This document shows positions 62,901 through 64,000 of a stretch of 64,000 nucleotides of DNA, piece after piece. Below the pieces are notes generated by a model. That model searched no databases, had not been told where the DNA came from, and was given only the letters and a program-made list of their open reading frames with translations. Location: assembly GCA_013399855.1 (NCBI GenBank), contig VXAY01004752.1, positions 702,505-766,504 of the forward strand, read 5' to 3'. Each line of letters opens with the position of its first letter. The stretch's first letter is position 1. This DNA is from Oxyruncus cristatus. Taxonomy: Eukaryota; Chordata; Aves; Passeriformes; Cotingidae. The translations under genes and the position numbers were made by a program.

Positions 62901-64000
62901 TGTCCCTCGACAATCTACAATTACTAAAAACGTTGTGTCATTCCCATTTATACTCCAGTGTTACATTAACAAGCCACCCAGGAAAAAAAACCAGAAGCAA
63001 TCTATAGGGGGGAAAAGAATATCCTGTGCCATGCAAAAAGAAACAGGAGAAGAAGCTCATTCTAATAAACCAGAAAAAGCAAATGCTACATTAACTTTAA
63101 CATACCTTCACATACCAGCTGAACCGCTCCTCAGAACTTAGTTTTACCATCCCTCCCATTCCAGTGAGGAGACACCCTCACCAAAAAAAAAAANAAAAAG
63201 AAACCCCCCCCCAAAAAAAAAAAAAAAAAAAACCAAAAACAATGCATTTTTCTCCCTGAAAGTGCTGCAGTGGGACTTTTATCACTCACAGCTCCGTTGG
63301 AGAACTCCCTGGGGTGGCTGCTCCAGCTCCCACTCAAACCCACAATCCCAGGCAAGGCACACCCGGCAGGAATTGCACTGCACACCCCCTCACTGCCTAC
63401 GAGAGGCACGGCTACGTTCGAATTTCAAGGTATTTGGTTAAATACTCACCTTTCACTCCGATTTGATACTTAACCTGCCGCTGGTCACGTTCCTCAGAGC
63501 CTGGAGCCCGTGCCAGGCTCCCCCCTTGCAGACACGCTCCAGCCTCATCCATAAATTCAACAACTCACAACATCTCTTTAGTCATTCTGAAAAAGGGGAA
63601 CAAGCCTCATCTGTCCCAGGCCGTGCACAGACTCTGCTACTGTTCCCATCCTGCCTTTAACAAAAGAATTGCACTTTTGTTCCCCAAACAGAGCCCGTGC
63701 TACAGAAAAATAGCTATTTCTGACCTCCAGTGCAGTACTACTGCTTGCACCTGACTTCCCCTGCCTGTTAACGTTGCCCTGGATTTTTTAACACACCCCT
63801 TGCCTTTTTGCATTTAAATCTCAAGTTGCACCCTGCGCAGATACCACATTTCATGGGATATTCACTCAGTTTAGGTCCAGGGGATTAGCCTACTTGAGAA
63901 GACAGAAATAAATTATAGCTCCATCTGGCTAATGACTCACTCGTAGCTCAGTCCCAGCACATGAAAAGCACGGCTTCTATAAATGCCTGGGTCCCAAAAT
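59951..64000 (-). other. KTN1: KTN1 intron 1 (partial)
   Basis: Sequence upstream of exon 2. There is no CpG island, no clear untranslated exon and no transposon that I recognise. It contains T- and C-runs near 60710 and 60801 and an A/C homopolymer block with one undetermined base at 63193. The promoter is presumably beyond the right edge. Confidence 0.65.
63182..63233. repeat. A/C homopolymer block with an N
   Basis: A runs, an undetermined base at 63193, a C9 run and another long A run. The assembly is uncertain here. Confidence 0.9.

Overview
The window comes from a vertebrate nuclear genome, almost certainly a bird. It has split genes with GT-AG introns, scattered fragments of CR1 LINEs with the avian-type 3' end, and many homopolymer runs. 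It holds one protein gene, kinectin (KTN1), on the minus strand. KTN1 encodes an ER membrane protein with a very long cytoplasmic coiled coil, described in the literature as a membrane anchor for kinesin-1 and a partner of Rho-family GTPases. No single open reading frame shows this. I rebuilt the gene exon by exon from splice sites, reading phase and remembered similarity to mammalian and chicken kinectin.

Layout, in gene direction (right to left). 59951-64000 is probably part of intron 1; the untranslated exon 1 and promoter lie off the right edge. Exon 2 (59385-59950) holds the start codon, the membrane anchor and a lysine-rich region. Exons 3-11 (57791 down to 42727) carry the basic linker and the start of the coiled coil. 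Exons 12-32 (42086 down to 25031) are seven tandem copies of one three-exon module of about 69, 38 and 91 nt. Exons 33-43 (22976 down to 7891) encode the C-terminal coiled coil in phase-0 exons. Exon 44 (about 6210-6721) is 3' UTR with a poly(A) signal at 6230-6235. 1-6209 is 3' flanking DNA with no gene I can support. The 42 coding exons join without a frame break into about 1355 residues.

Notable points. The exon 12-32 array preserves its duplication history in exon lengths, phases and sequence. A TGA at 7910-7912 ends the protein before the conserved EHYQ tail, although the old last codons and old stop are still present across the final splice junction. Intron 10 needs a GC donor. Exon 27 has three in-frame acceptor AGs and a 9-nt internal duplication. 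A 40-nt U tract sits just past a weak donor after exon 37. A CR1 tail is flanked by a 44-bp direct repeat. Exon numbers assume one untranslated exon 1 outside the window.
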